DNA of 64,000 bases from Siphlonurus alternatus (GCA_949825025.1 OX463778.1:3238501-3302500), one strand, 5' to 3'; positions 23,270-35,395 are shown, counted from the first letter of the stretch. Notes: generated from the sequence alone by a model not told the origin. Program-made: numbers and translations.

Positions 23270-26200
23270 AACATTATTTTTAATAAACAATACTTTATTT
23301 CTTATATTTCCTTCTAAGCATAATACAATAATCGGTAGAAACTACAGGTTCTGGGTAGACTCCCGGCAGCTTGGCTCTGATGATTCCAACGGAAGAGGTT
23401 TGCCATACCATATCCACAATCAATCTGTAATGACAAACATTACGTTAAAAAACATGAAATAAAATTACACAAAGTTACGTCCGATAATTTATTTTGACGT
23501 AAATCAAACAATAAACATATGTGTTCTATAATGCAGCTACGAGTCAGTACTTGACCAAGAATTAGCCTCAGGGACACATTTCTACCATAACAAACTGAGG
23601 ACACAATTTAGTTTTGTGCGATAATAGTATTTGTTACAAGGCAGCCATCTTGGTTCATGATGTAGCGACGACTCCCGAGTCAGAAGTTGACCAAAAAACA
23701 GTCTCCGGGAGACATTGCCATGATAACGTGCTGAAAATACAAGTCAGTTTGTGTCTGGTAGCAGGTTACTTTAAATGGCAGCCATTTTGTTTACAAAATT
23801 CAACAATGAGTCAATACTTGACCAACTAACAAATTCAGAGATACATTGCCATGATAATGTACTAAAAATACAAGCAAGTTTGTGTCTGGTAGCAGTTTAC
23901 TTTAAATGGCAGCCATGTTGGTTTTATAATGTAGCGACTAGTCAGTACGTAACAAAGAAACTGCCTCCGAGACACTTTGCCATCATAACGTACTAAAATG
24001 CAAGTGAGTTTGTGTCTAGTTGAAGGTTAAGCTGAATGGCAGCCATCTTGTCTAAATTTAATAGCGACTAGTCAGTACGTAACAAAGAAACTGCCTCCGA
24101 GACACTTTGCCATCATAACATACTGAAATGCAAGTGAGTTTGTGTCAAGTTGAAGGTTCCGCCAAGTGGCAGCCATCTTGTCTAAATTTAATAGCGACTA
24201 GTCAGTACGTAACAAAGAAACTGCCTCCGAGACACTTTGCCATCATAACGTACTGAAATGCAAGTTAGTTTGTGTCTAGATGAAGGTTGAGCTAAATGGC
24301 AGCCATCTTGTTAAATTTAGTAGCGACAAGTCAGTACGTAACAAAGAAACTGCCTCCGAGACACTTTGCCATCATAACGTACTGAAACGGAAGTGAGTTT
24401 GTGTCTAGTTGAAAGTTCCGCTAAATGGCAGCCATCTTGTTAAATTTAGTAGCGACAAGTCAGTACGTAACAAAGAAACTGCCTCCGAGATATTTTGCCA
24501 TAATAACGTACTGAAATGTAAGTTAGTTTGTGTCTAGATGAAGGTTGAGCTAAATGGCAGCCATTTTGGTTAAAATTAGTAGCGACTAGTCAGTACGTAA
24601 CAAAGAAACTGCCTCCGAGACACTTTGCCATCATAACGTACTGAAATGGAAGTGAGTTTGTGTCTAGTTGAAAGTTCTGCTAAATGGCAGCCATCTTGTT
24701 AAATTTAGAAGCGACAAGTCAGTACGTAACAGAGGAAGAGCCTCCGAGACACTTTGTTATCATAACGTACTGAAATGCAAGTGTGTTTGTGTCTAGTTGA
24801 AAGTTCCGCTAAATGGCAGCCATCTTGTCTAAATTTAGTAGCGATTAGTCAGTACGTAACAAAGAAACTGCCTCCGAGACACTTTGCCATCATAACGTAC
24901 TGAAATGCAAGTTAGTTTGTGTCTAGATGAAGGTTGAGCGAAATGGCAGCCATTTTGGTTGAAATTAGTAGCGACTAGTCAGAACGTAACAAAGAAACTG
25001 CCTCCGAGACACTTTGCCATCATAACGTACTGAAATGCAAGTGTGTTTGTGTCTAGTTGAAAGTTCCGCTAAATGGCAGCCATCTTGTCTAAATTTAGTA
25101 GCGATTAGTCAGTACGTAACAAAGAAACTGCCTCCGAGACACTTTGCCATCATAACGTACTGAAATGCAAGTTAGTTTGTGTCTAGATGAAGGTTGAGCG
25201 AAATGGCAGCCATTTTGGTTAAAATTAGTAGCGACTAGTCAGAACGTAACAAAGAAACTGCCTCCGAGACACTTTGCCATCATAACGTACTGAAATGGAA
25301 GTGAGTTTGTGTCTAGTTGAAAGTTCTGCTAAATGGCAGCCATCTTGTTAAATTTAGTAGCGACAAGTCAGTACGTAACAAAGAAACTGCCTCCGAGACA
25401 CTTCGGCATCATAACGTACTGAAATGCAAGTGAGTTTGTGTCAAGTTGAAGGTTCCGCTAAATGGCAGCCATCTTGTCTAAATTTAGTAGCGATTAGTCA
25501 GTACGTAACAAAGAAACTGCCTCCGAGACACTTTGCCATCATAACGTACTGAAATGCAAGTTAGTTTGTGTCTAGATGAAGGTTGAGCTAAATGGCAGCT
25601 ATTTTGTTTAAAATTAGTAGCGACTAGTCAGTATGTAACAAAAAAACTGCCTCCGAGACGCTTTGCCATCATAACGTACTGAAATGGAAGTGAGTTTGTG
25701 TCTAGTTGAAAGTTCCGCTAAATGGCAGCCATCTTGTTAAATTTAGTAGCGACAAGTCAGTACTTAACAGAGGAAGAGCCTCCGAGACACTTTGCCATCA
25801 TAACGTACTGAAATGCAAGTGTGTTTGTGTCTAGTTGAAAGTTCCGCTAAATGGCAGCCATCTTGTCTGAATTTAGTAGCGACTAGTCAGTATGTAACAA
25901 AGAAACAGCCTCCGAGATATTTTGCCATAATAACGTACTGAAATGTAAGTTAGTTTGTGTCAAGTTGAAGGTTACGTTAAATGGCAGCCATTTTGTTTAC
26001 AAAATTCAGCAGTGAGTCAGACCAGCTAACAACCTTGACAAACATTGCCATGATAACGTACTGAAAATACAAGTTAATTTGTGTCTGGTAGCAGTTTACG
26101 TTAAATGGCAACCATGTTGGTTTTATAATGTAGCGACGAGTCAGTACTACTTGATCAAGGAACACCCTCCGAGAAACACTGCCATAATGACTTACAGTAA

Positions 26201-27140
26201 ATAGTGAAAACAAAAGTTTGTGTCTGGTACTCACCATTCTTTATGACTACGATGAGGTCCTGCAAGGAGGCGTAGCTGCCCTCTATGATCTCACCCCGCA
26301 TCTCTCGCCTCCCTTCCAGCTGCAACATCCGCTTCACCACCCTCACGCCAAAGTGCAACCTGCAAGGTTGGATAGGATTATTGTAATTACAATAATGCAT
26401 CAAACCAGTAGAAATGTTAAATTTGTCTGCACGTACACCACGTAGCCCGGTAACGGATCCCCTTAAGACATTTCGCACTTTTAACAATTTTTATCTGCCA
26501 TATTTAGGGTTCTTAAATTTTTGAAAAAATATTAACATGTTCAATAGAATGTAGCAATTGAGTTTATCCATAATTTTAGATTTTAGTTCCATATCAGAGC
26601 ATCTCTTGAGTAAAAAAAAAATTTGTGTGGTGGGATATGAAAAAAAAATAAGAAACAATTTTCTTTTTTAACTTTTTTTGCCTATAAAGAGCCTAAAAGC
26701 AGTTCGGAACCAAAAGAGAGCTAAAATCCAAAACTGGGCTGTGCACTGTACAGTACAGATTATGTAATGTGTTATGGTATGCATACAGTAAACATGCGAG
26801 TCAATATACAACAAGCACATAATCGTTTTTGATACATTAATAATAAAGAACAAGATCCTATATAGACTTACCGTTTATGTGAGCAAAGCTCCACTCGCTG
26901 AAGCTGTATGCATATCATGCAGTTTGGCCGTAGTTGACATCATCATCCAGGAGACACCTGAAGTGATTGAAAAAATGAAATTATAATGTGTCCCATGAAT
27001 ACTCAAAACAATATAATATGAAGTATGAATTAGTAACTTACCGATATAACGAGCCAGAATGCAGTTTTTAGCATTTCTTTTCTCATAAATAGACAGAAAT
27101 TCACGACAAATTGAAGAACAGACGCCATCTCAAAACTTTC
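23270..27140 (-). ncRNA. Four-exon spliced transcription unit, short-peptide or long non-coding
   Basis: Consensus splice sites on the minus strand define exons up to 27042 (donor GTAAGT), 26957-26872 (acceptor TCACTTCAG, donor GTAAGT), 26359-26235 (acceptor CCTTGCAG, donor GTGAGT) and from 23424 (acceptor CATTACAG), with AATAAA at 23299-23294. The first exon has an ATG at 27128 opening a 29-codon frame (MASVLQFVVNFCLFMRK...), but in exon 2 it meets TGA after four codons. A second ATG at 26918 reads in phase into exon 3 (LHFGVRVVKRMLQLEGRR...) and stops at the start of exon 4, about 58 residues in all. All exon-2 frames contain stops. Either a small protein with an upstream frame or a lncRNA is possible; I recognise no family. 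The last intron is filled by a ~129-bp satellite. Confidence 0.5.
23635..26190. repeat. Satellite array, ~129-bp unit, about 20 copies
   Basis: Each unit contains AGTCAGTACGTAACAAAG, CTGCCTCCGAGACACTTTG, CATCATAACGTACTGAAATG, GTTTGTGTCTAG and AAATGGCAGCCATCTTG. Two types alternate through much of the array: one with GTTGAAAGTTCCGC and CATCTTGTTAAATTTAG, the other with ATGAAGGTTGAGC and CATTTTGGTTAAAATTAG, so a higher-order unit of about 258 bp exists. Outer units at both ends are more diverged, as expected for an array maintained by unequal exchange. It lies inside an intron of the minus-strand transcript. Confidence 0.93.
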
Positions 27141-27231
27141 TCTTTGAGACAAGGGGGGGCGACTTTCTAGCTTCCTAATGTTATAGTGTGTTGGTCAATT
27201 TCAAGAGTTGCATTTCTGTGTGACGACACAT

Positions 27232-28699
27232 GGGTGTAGTCCGTATTATGTTCTGGGGGTCGATCGCGTAAGGCTATCGATTTGAACGATTCGTTTAGAA
27301 CGATATCGTTTTGAAGATCAATCGACAACGCTCGACAACGAAAATGCGATCACGTAACTTAAAACTCGTTTTCGTTTTACGTTCGAGCTCGAAAAAGTGA
27401 TCGTTCCGTGAACGATCGACACTTTCCATAAACGATCGACAGGGTTGTCAGATTTACGTTGTCAACCAATCAAATCGCTTGAATATCCCACGTGATCGTT
27501 CTTGCTAAACGACGGTCGAGTTTACTAACGAACACGAAAACCGTCGAAAACGATCACGATGAAATCACGTTACGTTCGTTGACGAGCTCGAGAGGCGCGA
27601 ACATTATTCGCCCCGTTTAAATGAATTAATTAATTAAAATGAATGTTGCTAAAATTTGGTACACCTCTTCCTTAGACTATAAAAATGAGATTGAGTTGAT
27701 TAAAAGTTAAATGTGTGAAAAATTCATGGAGTTATGACACTTTTAATGTCGCCTTATTTCCAAATTATTTATAAATTTTGGAAGGTTTAATCATCGCAAT
27801 TAGAAGGTTCACGCAGCACATTGGTTCATTCTTTACATTCTAGAAGCTTTTATAAATTGATTTGAAGCGTTAAAGTATTTTTAATCATTAATTTAAGATG
27901 ACGTGACACCATCGTTTTCAGCAAACGTGTAGGAAATAGCACTCGTTTTCAAAACGTGATTTTTGCGGCTCGAATCGTTTTGAAAACGACACGAGTTGAA
28001 AACGAATGCTTACGCGATCGCACTTATCGAACTTGTCCTCGTCGAATCGTTTTGAAAACGACACGAGTTGAAAACGATACGAATTGAAAACGACTCGAAT
28101 TCGAAACGACACGAATTGAAAACGAAAGCTTACATGATCGCACTTATCGAACTCGTCCTCGTTATCGAAATGAAAACGATGGCCACGCCCCCCTAAACGA
28201 AAAAAAAAGCTTACGCGATCGACCCCCTGAACGTTCGGAACCTTCGATTTGGCGTCCCGTAATTATGTTCTGAATGTTCAGAACCATTTCCGAGGTTACC
28301 CGAAGTGAGTCAGCTGACTTCAAAAAAGAGGTTCCGAGTGTTGCGAACTTTTCTTCCGAACCATCGGAACTAGAGTCAGCTGATCACAATTTTTTGGGGG
28401 AAATTTGAAAAGTACGTAACAAACCTGTGCAACCTACGTGATAAACTGTTTGATTTGAGGTAAATCTTTGCTTAATTGGTGAACAATAACTGTTACGTGA
28501 GTTTTATGTTAAAATTTCTGAAGCCAGTGAACAGTTCTCTCTTTTTCGTATTTTTTTTTAAACTGATGCGTATTACCGCGAAAAAGATGTTCTTAAAGTG
28601 GTCCGTTATCTGATGTTCTGAAGTCAATGTTTTTGTTCAGAGTCGGTCCGTAATCACTCATATGTTCTGAACGTTCGGAACATAATACGGACTACACCC
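27232..28699. mobile_element. Outer TIR element, with an insert
   Basis: The left end GGGTGTAGTCCGTATTATG and the right end CATAATACGGACTACACCC are inverted. The right part is built of GTTCTGAACGTTCGGAAC-type palindromic words. The left arm is interrupted after TTCTG by a second element (27256-28226). No open frame. Confidence 0.65.
27253..28229. mobile_element. Nested 971-bp TIR element with 3-bp duplication
   Basis: Ends GGGGTCGATCGCGTAAG and CTTACGCGATCGACCCC, each flanked by CTG (27253-27255, 28227-28229). Removing it and one CTG restores the outer element's TTCTGAACGTTCGG. The interior is full of AACGATCG, CGTTTTGAAAACG and ACGAGTTGAAAACG words. There is no transposase frame. A 3-bp duplication would fit CACTA- or Harbinger-type transposons, but I do not assign a superfamily. 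Confidence 0.7.
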
Positions 28700-29094
28700 A
28701 CAGACGCCCTGGCTCTTATAGCCTCCTGATTCGCTCTCTGTGATCACGTGATGCAGCTGCTGCTATAGCAGCTGTTCGCTGTACCAACCTACAGGCGTCA
28801 AATTCCAATAGAGTTAGGGATATTTTTTTTATAATTTTTATTCAACTTCGTTTTTCATATAACGTCTACCAAATAAATGTTGCTTACAATTACAATTCCC
28901 ATTAACCTGTTGTTATGCTTATTTTGCTACTATTCATTGTATTCAGCGCAGTATTGACTGATCAAATTTAACATTGTTAGTGCCTATAGTGACGTCATAG
29001 ACGCCCGTTTCAAACGTCAGTTAGTGGAACCGCGCTCGGCGAGGCTACAGCGCCACCTACCGGATAGCCTCTCTATTTAATATTAACTCTATGC

Positions 29095-29912
29095 TTTGAG
29101 AGCGTTACAACAGAGCAAACTTGAGTAGAAGGCCACAACACGACCGCGCCCACTTTTCAATAGCCGTCCTACTGAGCAGCAGGTTTGCGTGTAATCAAAT
29201 GGGAGAGGGCTTGACTTTGGTCGCGGTTTACGACAATTACGCTGTATGCTAGAGTTTTCAAAATGAAACAAGTTTAACTCTAATATAGTTTAATCTTACT
29301 GGACAACCTTTTTTTTCACGCAAAAACAATATTAATACACTTAAATTAAACTTTTATGAACCAGACTTCTGCTACTTCTGTTACATCTGCGCATGCGCCG
29401 GCATGCGCGAAGTAATAAAAGTCAGTTTACTGGCGATGACGTCATATGAACATTGAAAGCCTTTCTTCATAGCGAGTGACTTTCACTTTACTTAATTGCA
29501 TTTTCTATACTTTGTATGTATCAAGTAAAGTTATTTACTACATCGAAAATAATGTATGAAAGTTGATTCAAGTACTTTTATATTTTCAATATTTCGTGAC
29601 GTCATGATACATTACTAAAGCTTGGAAGATAGAACCAAGTTCCCGCCCTAACTTTACCGTCTTATATCTCAAGAAGTATGATATTTATGAACTAAATAAA
29701 ATAATTAGCAAACGGGAGACTACATTGAAGTATTATTGCACTACAAGACACCTTCATTAATATCAAGTAAATATTTAAAAAAAAATATTTCCTCCCGATT
29801 ACATTGCATGTTATTTTTTAAATTCCGGACGGCTAATGTCTCGACAGATGACGATCGCGCCGGCTGGGTTTTGGCCTCCTACTCAAGTACGCTCTGGTTA
29901 CAATAACAAATA
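29095..29912. mobile_element. TIR element of about 0.8 kb
   Basis: The left arm (29095-29165, GAGCAAACTTGAGTAGAAGG) is an inverted relative of the right arm (29840-29912, GGCCTCCTACTCAAGTACGC). Both arms contain TAGCCGTCC farther inside, and the arms are about 60-70 bp. The centre has two TGACGTCA sites and no reading frame of note. Confidence 0.45.
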
Positions 29913-30339
29913 AACAGCTGACGCATCTGTAGCCAATCACAAGACAGGGAAAAAAAATTCAACTCGCGCGGCGCGGAATATATGAAGTGGTAGAAAACAA
30001 CTAAAATATAAGAAAGATTTTGAGTTGCGGATTATTCATTAAATCGATCGAAATTATATTAAAATAAAAAAAAATAAATAAAAAAAAAATAAAAATTATA
30101 ATTACAGAAAACGATATATAAAAATTTGACATAACAAAAGATAAATATATAAACATACGATTTTATTATTCTCGCAATTAAATATATAATTAAATTAGTT
30201 GCAAAAGGCATGGGATAAATTAAATTATGTTTTATTTACTAATTCAAAAAAATTATACCAATTAAACATTAATTAAGTACCGTGTATACTAGAGAAAATT
30301 ATTCTAAGTCCAATATTGGACTTAAAAATTTTTCACCAT

Positions 30340-30630
30340 CCAATGATGGTATAGGCAAAAGTGTAGGCACAGTTTTGATAATTTTATAGTATAGGTAAAA
30401 GTGTGGTCACAGTTCTCACAAAATAAAATAAAGGGGTGCCTATACTTCTGACCACACCATATTTTTATCAAATATTTCGTGCCTATACAATACCTATACA
30501 TACTCAATGCATTTACCTACCTCTTTCTGTCAAATCCCATACTATTTCCTATACGTCCCATACTTATACCTATACATTATTTTTACTTGAGAGATTATTG
30601 AGGTATATAAAATCAATAAAAGTTATGGGA
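30340..30630. repeat. TATAC/GTATAGG-rich inverted module, right copy
   Basis: Contains GGTATAGGCAAAAGTGTAGG, GTGCCTATACTTCTG and CCATACTTATACC, related to 22830-23055. Confidence 0.5.
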
Positions 30631-30673
30631 AAATGACCAGGGGGTGCATTTCAATGTAATGTCATACAAATTT

Positions 30674-30820
30674 CGACCCTAGGGTAAAATTTGATGGCGG
30701 TTCAATTGGTGACCCTTAAATTTGCGACCCTTTGACCCTTAAGGGTCAAAAGACCCCTAAATTTTTTTTTTTCGGAAAGAATGCAAAATTGTGACCCTTT
30801 CATCAGGAGTCGACCCTTTT
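30674..30820. repeat. GACCC-word cluster
   Basis: At least seven GACCC words within 150 bp, including the palindrome TGACCCTTAAGGGTCA and GACCCTAGGGT. It could be a decayed element end or a cluster of nuclear-receptor-like half-sites. Confidence 0.45.
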
Positions 30821-30939
30821 TTTTTCGAAAGAAATGCTTTAAACTTAATTCTCCATGGCATATAATATGCCACAATGGTGGCTATTATAAGGAGACGTTT
30901 TTGGGCGATTCGTTGCCAATTTGTTGCAGCGTGCAACAA

Positions 30940-31203
30940 TAATGCAACGGTTTCATGAAATGGTTGCAACAACGTTGCGTATGTAACCACCACGCAACGT
31001 TGTCATAAAAAATCCTTGTTCTTAATAAATTGTAATAAATTGTAGTGAAAAATGCCATTTAGGTATTCAAATTACATTTTAAGAGCAATTTTGGGAAAAA
31101 ATATTGGTTGCCAAATCGTTGCCAATTGGTGGAGCGTCTCTAAAGCAACGGTTGGCAACTAATTTGCAACCATGTCTCCACCATTAATGTGCTACTGGGG
31201 TAT
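30940..31203. repeat. GTTGCC-rich repeat with GTGCTACTGGGG end, right copy
   Basis: Inverted relative of 22531-22680: GTTGCAACAACGTTGCG, GGTTGGCAACTAATTTGC and the terminal GTGCTACTGGGGTAT. Confidence 0.5.
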
Positions 31204-31404
31204 ATATTTAATTAAAGTCACCCTTCTGCGATGTACCATAAATTTTAAGCATGGCATGATGCGCGCGCGCAGTACTCCATTCCTACAAAATTTAAAAACA
31301 AAATATTTCAAAAGAAATAAAAAATAAAACATGCAGTTAATGCACTGACAGTGAGAACATCTCTATTACATATACCATTAACAAAAAAAAAAAAAAAAAA
31401 AAAA

Positions 31405-31602
31405 ATGTTGAAAGAAACCATGTACTTGATTTTTTTTTATTGCAGAAATGGATAAAGCGTGCCAGGATACCCTGAGAGCGTGCAAAAAGTTATCAAAGTT
31501 ATGCTACCCTGATTTTTTCCAGATTTTTTAGAGCCCGGAAAGTATTTTTAAAAAAAATTATTGAAAGTACTTTTTGTGACGTCACGCGGCGGCACTCCAT
31601 TA
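31405..31602. mobile_element. Left half of an AAAATCTGAAAAAATC-family MITE
   Basis: Bears the arm motifs ATTGCAGAAATGGATAAAGC, CTACCCTGATTTTTTCCAG and GTGACGTCACGCGGCGG. Its inverted partner is at 38553-38722, about 7 kb away, not adjacent as in the other copies. Confidence 0.65.
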
Positions 31603-31659
31603 ATTACTAGGTAAATATAATCGAGGCCCTCAACATATATCAGAGCGATCTCTTCAGCC

Positions 31660-31710
31660 ATGCAGCCTAGCTCTGCTCCTTCGGCACAGCAGCATCAGCA
31701 GAAGCTTCAG
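31660..31710 (+). CDS. Candidate first coding exon, 17 codons
   Basis: GCCATG opens a frame reading MQPSSAPSAQQHQQKLQ that runs directly into CAGGTAAGA, a consensus donor in phase 0. Codons are GC-richer than the surroundings. I could not find a matching downstream exon: joining to the exon at 40019 gives an immediate stop. It could be a chance frame. Confidence 0.2.
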
Positions 31711-32429
31711 GTAAGATATATATTTAATGTATATTTAGATATATATCAATAATGCTGCATGAATATACCTTCATCAATCTTTTTTGGAAAAACTGTAATA
31801 ATTATTTTTTTAACAAAATCTTTTTTCTTATCATTATGATCGAATAATTTAAAGATTTTTTTATTTACATTTTAAGAACGGTCTAACGAAAGAATGTGAA
31901 AATTCTGCTTGCCAATAATTTGCATTAATAATCAAGATTAAAGATTATGCATAAATATTTGTATTTAAAGATAAAAATTATTAATTATTGAAGTTAGTTA
32001 GAGACCTATATAATAAAGTTATAGACGTAGATATGGGAATGAGACATACTATATAAGCTATTTATAATAAGTTACGTTATATAATATAACGCTATATTAT
32101 ATATATAATATATAATAAAAAGTGTTCCCTTCAGTAAAAGTTGATATTTTGTATTTATTAAATTTATTTTATTGACACCAGTTAGATTTATGATTTCCGG
32201 TGAAGCGCGGCGACTCCGGCGACGGCTACTATCACCATCGCCACTGCAATTTTTTTCCCATTTTACTACATTCATGACAATAAAATAAAAATACAAAATT
32301 TTATCTTTTGTTAATTATCAATTTTCGTAATTTTTAATGATAGTGCGTAACTGATGATAAAATTTCCAATCGATTATAGTATAAATTTCATTCTTGTGCG
32401 ATGCATACCCACGTCTAAATCTGGACTGG

Positions 32430-34480
32430 TGTGAGCTGATTGAGGTAGTTCAAATCTGCTCATGCAGTTCAAATGAGCTAATATTCTGGACTGTTTTGAA
32501 CAGCGAAGTTCAAATCAGTTCAAAACAGTTTTTAACCATTCTGAGCTGTTTCCTGCTCAATATTGCTGCAGTTCAATGCAGTTTGAATTAGTTCATATCA
32601 GCTCATAACCTTTCTGCAGCTCAAAGTAGCTTCAGCTAGCTCAAACTAGTCCTGTAGTCCAGGTCAGTCCACCGCAGCTCAGAAAGTCCAGTTTAGTTCA
32701 AATTAGTCCATTTAAGCTCAGACGGCCACTGTAGTCCAGGACTGCATGTCCACCGCAGCTCAGACAAGCCAGTTTAGCTCAAACAAGTTCAGCGGCAGTC
32801 CAATGCAGCTCAGACAGTCCAGTCTAGTTCATATTAGTCCATTGAAGCTCAGACAGTCCACTGCAGTCCAGGACTGTCCACCGCAGCTCAGACAGTCCAG
32901 TTTAGCTCAAACCAGTTTAGCGGCAGTCCAATGCAGCTCAGACAGTCCAGTCTAGTTCAAATTAGTTTATAAAAGCTCAGACAGTCCACTGCAGCTCAGA
33001 CAGTCCCGTTTAGTTCAAATTAGTCCATTTAAGCTCAGACGGCCACTGTAGTCCAGGACTGTCCACCGCAGCTCAGACAAGCCAGTTTAGCTCAAACCAG
33101 TTCAGCGGCAGTCCAATGCAGCTCAGACAGTCCAGTCTAGTTCAAATTAGTTAATTGAAGCTCAGACAGTCCACCGCAGTCCAGGACAGTCCACCGCGGC
33201 TCAGACAGTCCAGTCTAGTTCAAATTAGTCCATTGCAGCTCAGACAGTCCAGTCTAGTTCAAATGAGTCCATTGCAGCTCAGATAGTCCACTGTAGTCCA
33301 GGACAGTCCACCGCAGCTCAGAGAGGCCAGTTTAGCTCAAACCAATTCAGCGGCAGTCCAATGAAGCTCAGACAGTCCAGGACAGTCCATCGCAGCTCGG
33401 ACAGTCCAGTCTAGTTCAAATTAGTCCATTGAAGCTCAGACAGTCCACTGTAGTCCAGGACAGTCCACCGCAGCTCAGACAGGCCAGTTTAGCTCAAACC
33501 AGTTCAGCGGCAGTCCAATGAAACTCAGAAAGTCCAGGACAGTCCATCGCAGCTCAGACAGTCCAGTCTAGTTCAAATTAGTCCATTGAAGCTCAGACAG
33601 TCCACTGCAGTCCAGGACAGTCCACCGCAGCTCAGACAGGCCAGTCTAGTTCAAATTAGTCCATTGCAGCTCAGACAGTCCAGTCTAGTTCAAATTAGTC
33701 CACTGCAGCTCAGACAGTCCACTGTAGTCCAGGACAGTCCACCGCAGCTCAGACAGGCCAGTTTAGCTCAAACCAGTTCAGCGGCAGTCCAATGAAGCTC
33801 AGACAGTCCAGGACAGTCCATCGCAGCTCAGAGAGTCCAGTCTAGTTCAAATTAGTCCACTGCAGCTCAGACAGTCCACTGTAGTCCAGGACAGTCCACC
33901 GCAGCTCAGACAGGCCAGTTTAGCTCAAACCAGTTCAGCGGCAGTCCAATGAAGCTTAGACAGTCCAGGACAGTCCATCGCAGCTCAGACAGTCCAGTCT
34001 AGTTCAAATTAGTCCATTGAAGCTCAGACAGTCCACTGTAGTCCAGAACAGCCACCGCAGCTCAGACAGGCCAGTTTAGCTCAAACCAGTTCACCGGCAG
34101 TCCAATGGAGCTCAGACAGTCCAGGACAGTCCATCGCAGCTCAGACAGTCCAGTCTAGTTCAAATTAGTCCATTGAAGCTCAGACAGTCCACTGCAGTCC
34201 AGGATAGTCCACCGCAGCTCAGACAGTCCAGTTTAGCTCAAAAACCAGTTCAGCGGAAGTCCAATGCAGCTGAGAGAGTCCAGTCTAGTTCAAATGAATT
34301 AATTGAAGCTCAGACAGTCCAGTTTAGATCAAATCAGTTCTGCGGCAGTCCAATGCAGCTCAGACAGTCCAGTCCAGTTCAAATTATTTAACTGCAATGA
34401 TGAGAAGTTCAGACAGTCCACTGCAGTCCAGGACAGTCCACCGCAGCTCAGACAGCCCAGTCTAACTCATGTACCCTAGC
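32430..34480 (+). repeat. Left arm: phased decamer array
   Basis: The sequence parses into units such as AGTCCACTGC, AGTCCAGGAC, AGTCCACCGC, AGCTCAGAC, AGTCCAGTCT, AGTTCAAATT and AGTCCATTGA. Unit length is 10, occasionally 9 or 11. Larger blocks of these units recur with variable order. Open frames rich in QLRQSS are by-products of the repeat. Confidence 0.92.
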
Positions 34481-34550
34481 TTCTCTGAGTTGCTAGCTTA
34501 ATTAAACTAGTCCACACACACTATATATAATATAACGTATTTATTTATAT

Positions 34551-34588
<38 letters not shown>

Positions 34589-35139
34589 CGGATATAACCG
34601 CAGTCTAAATTAATTAATTATTTCACAATTTTAATTATATTGCCATAGTTATATATGCTCACATGTACACTGTACACGGGATATATATTAATTATGTGAT
34701 AAAAATTACATATAATTTTTTAATTAAAATAGTTTAAAATATTAATTGAATAAATTATTTTGAGTAAAAGTATTATATAATACTTAAACTTAAGATACTT
34801 ATAATATAATATTTTGTACCCTATTAAGACTTTTATGTTAAGAAATAACGCACGTGCGTGTATTTTTTGAGCACTATATACTACTATATAGTTATCACAT
34901 ATATTGACGTACGTACCGTTCTCCTCAATAAAATATAAAATATTATACATTATAATTAAGCTCCACATACCATTAACCGTATAATACACAAACATATACT
35001 GTACAATCATAGCGTAGATATATAAAATATATATACATATATATATATATTATATTTATATTATACTGTATATGTACGTCTCTGTTCAAATATATAGGAT
35101 CGAGGTTTTAGATTTATTAATTAATAAACCATTATTTGA

Positions 35140-35395
35140 AGATTTAGCGCTGTTGATTTAGCGCAGGTCTCTGATTGGTTGGATTTTTTTACATTAATGC
35201 ACCGCGCGCTCCGCGCAGGATCCGCACTTCCGCTTCCGCAGCATTTGAAATCTTTACCGGCTTTTCAGCTGTTTTCTATTATTGTCGTGATTTCGGTGAT
35301 TTCTTGTTTGGTATCATTAGTAGTCACAGATATTCTTATTTTTAAGTGGTTCCTTGGTGCTCTTAACCTATAATCATCTATGAAGGTAAGAATTT
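35140..35395 (+). other. Candidate short frame inside the Foldback-like element
   Basis: A GC-richer patch (CACCGCGCGCTCCGCGCAG) precedes a frame that includes one hydrophobic span (FSIIVVISVISCLVSLVV) and stops at 35373; AAGGTAAGAA, a good donor, follows at 35384. It may be a captured first exon, or chance. A CCAAT-like TGATTGGTTGG lies just upstream. Confidence 0.2.

Noticed and set aside
23635..26190. A CRISPR-like array
   Set aside because: The units are contiguous ~129-bp tandem copies without spacers, in eukaryotic DNA; a satellite explains it.
32746..34391. Gln/Leu/Arg/Ser-rich open frames in the left arm
   Set aside because: Products of the decamer repeat; no start context, no conservation expected.
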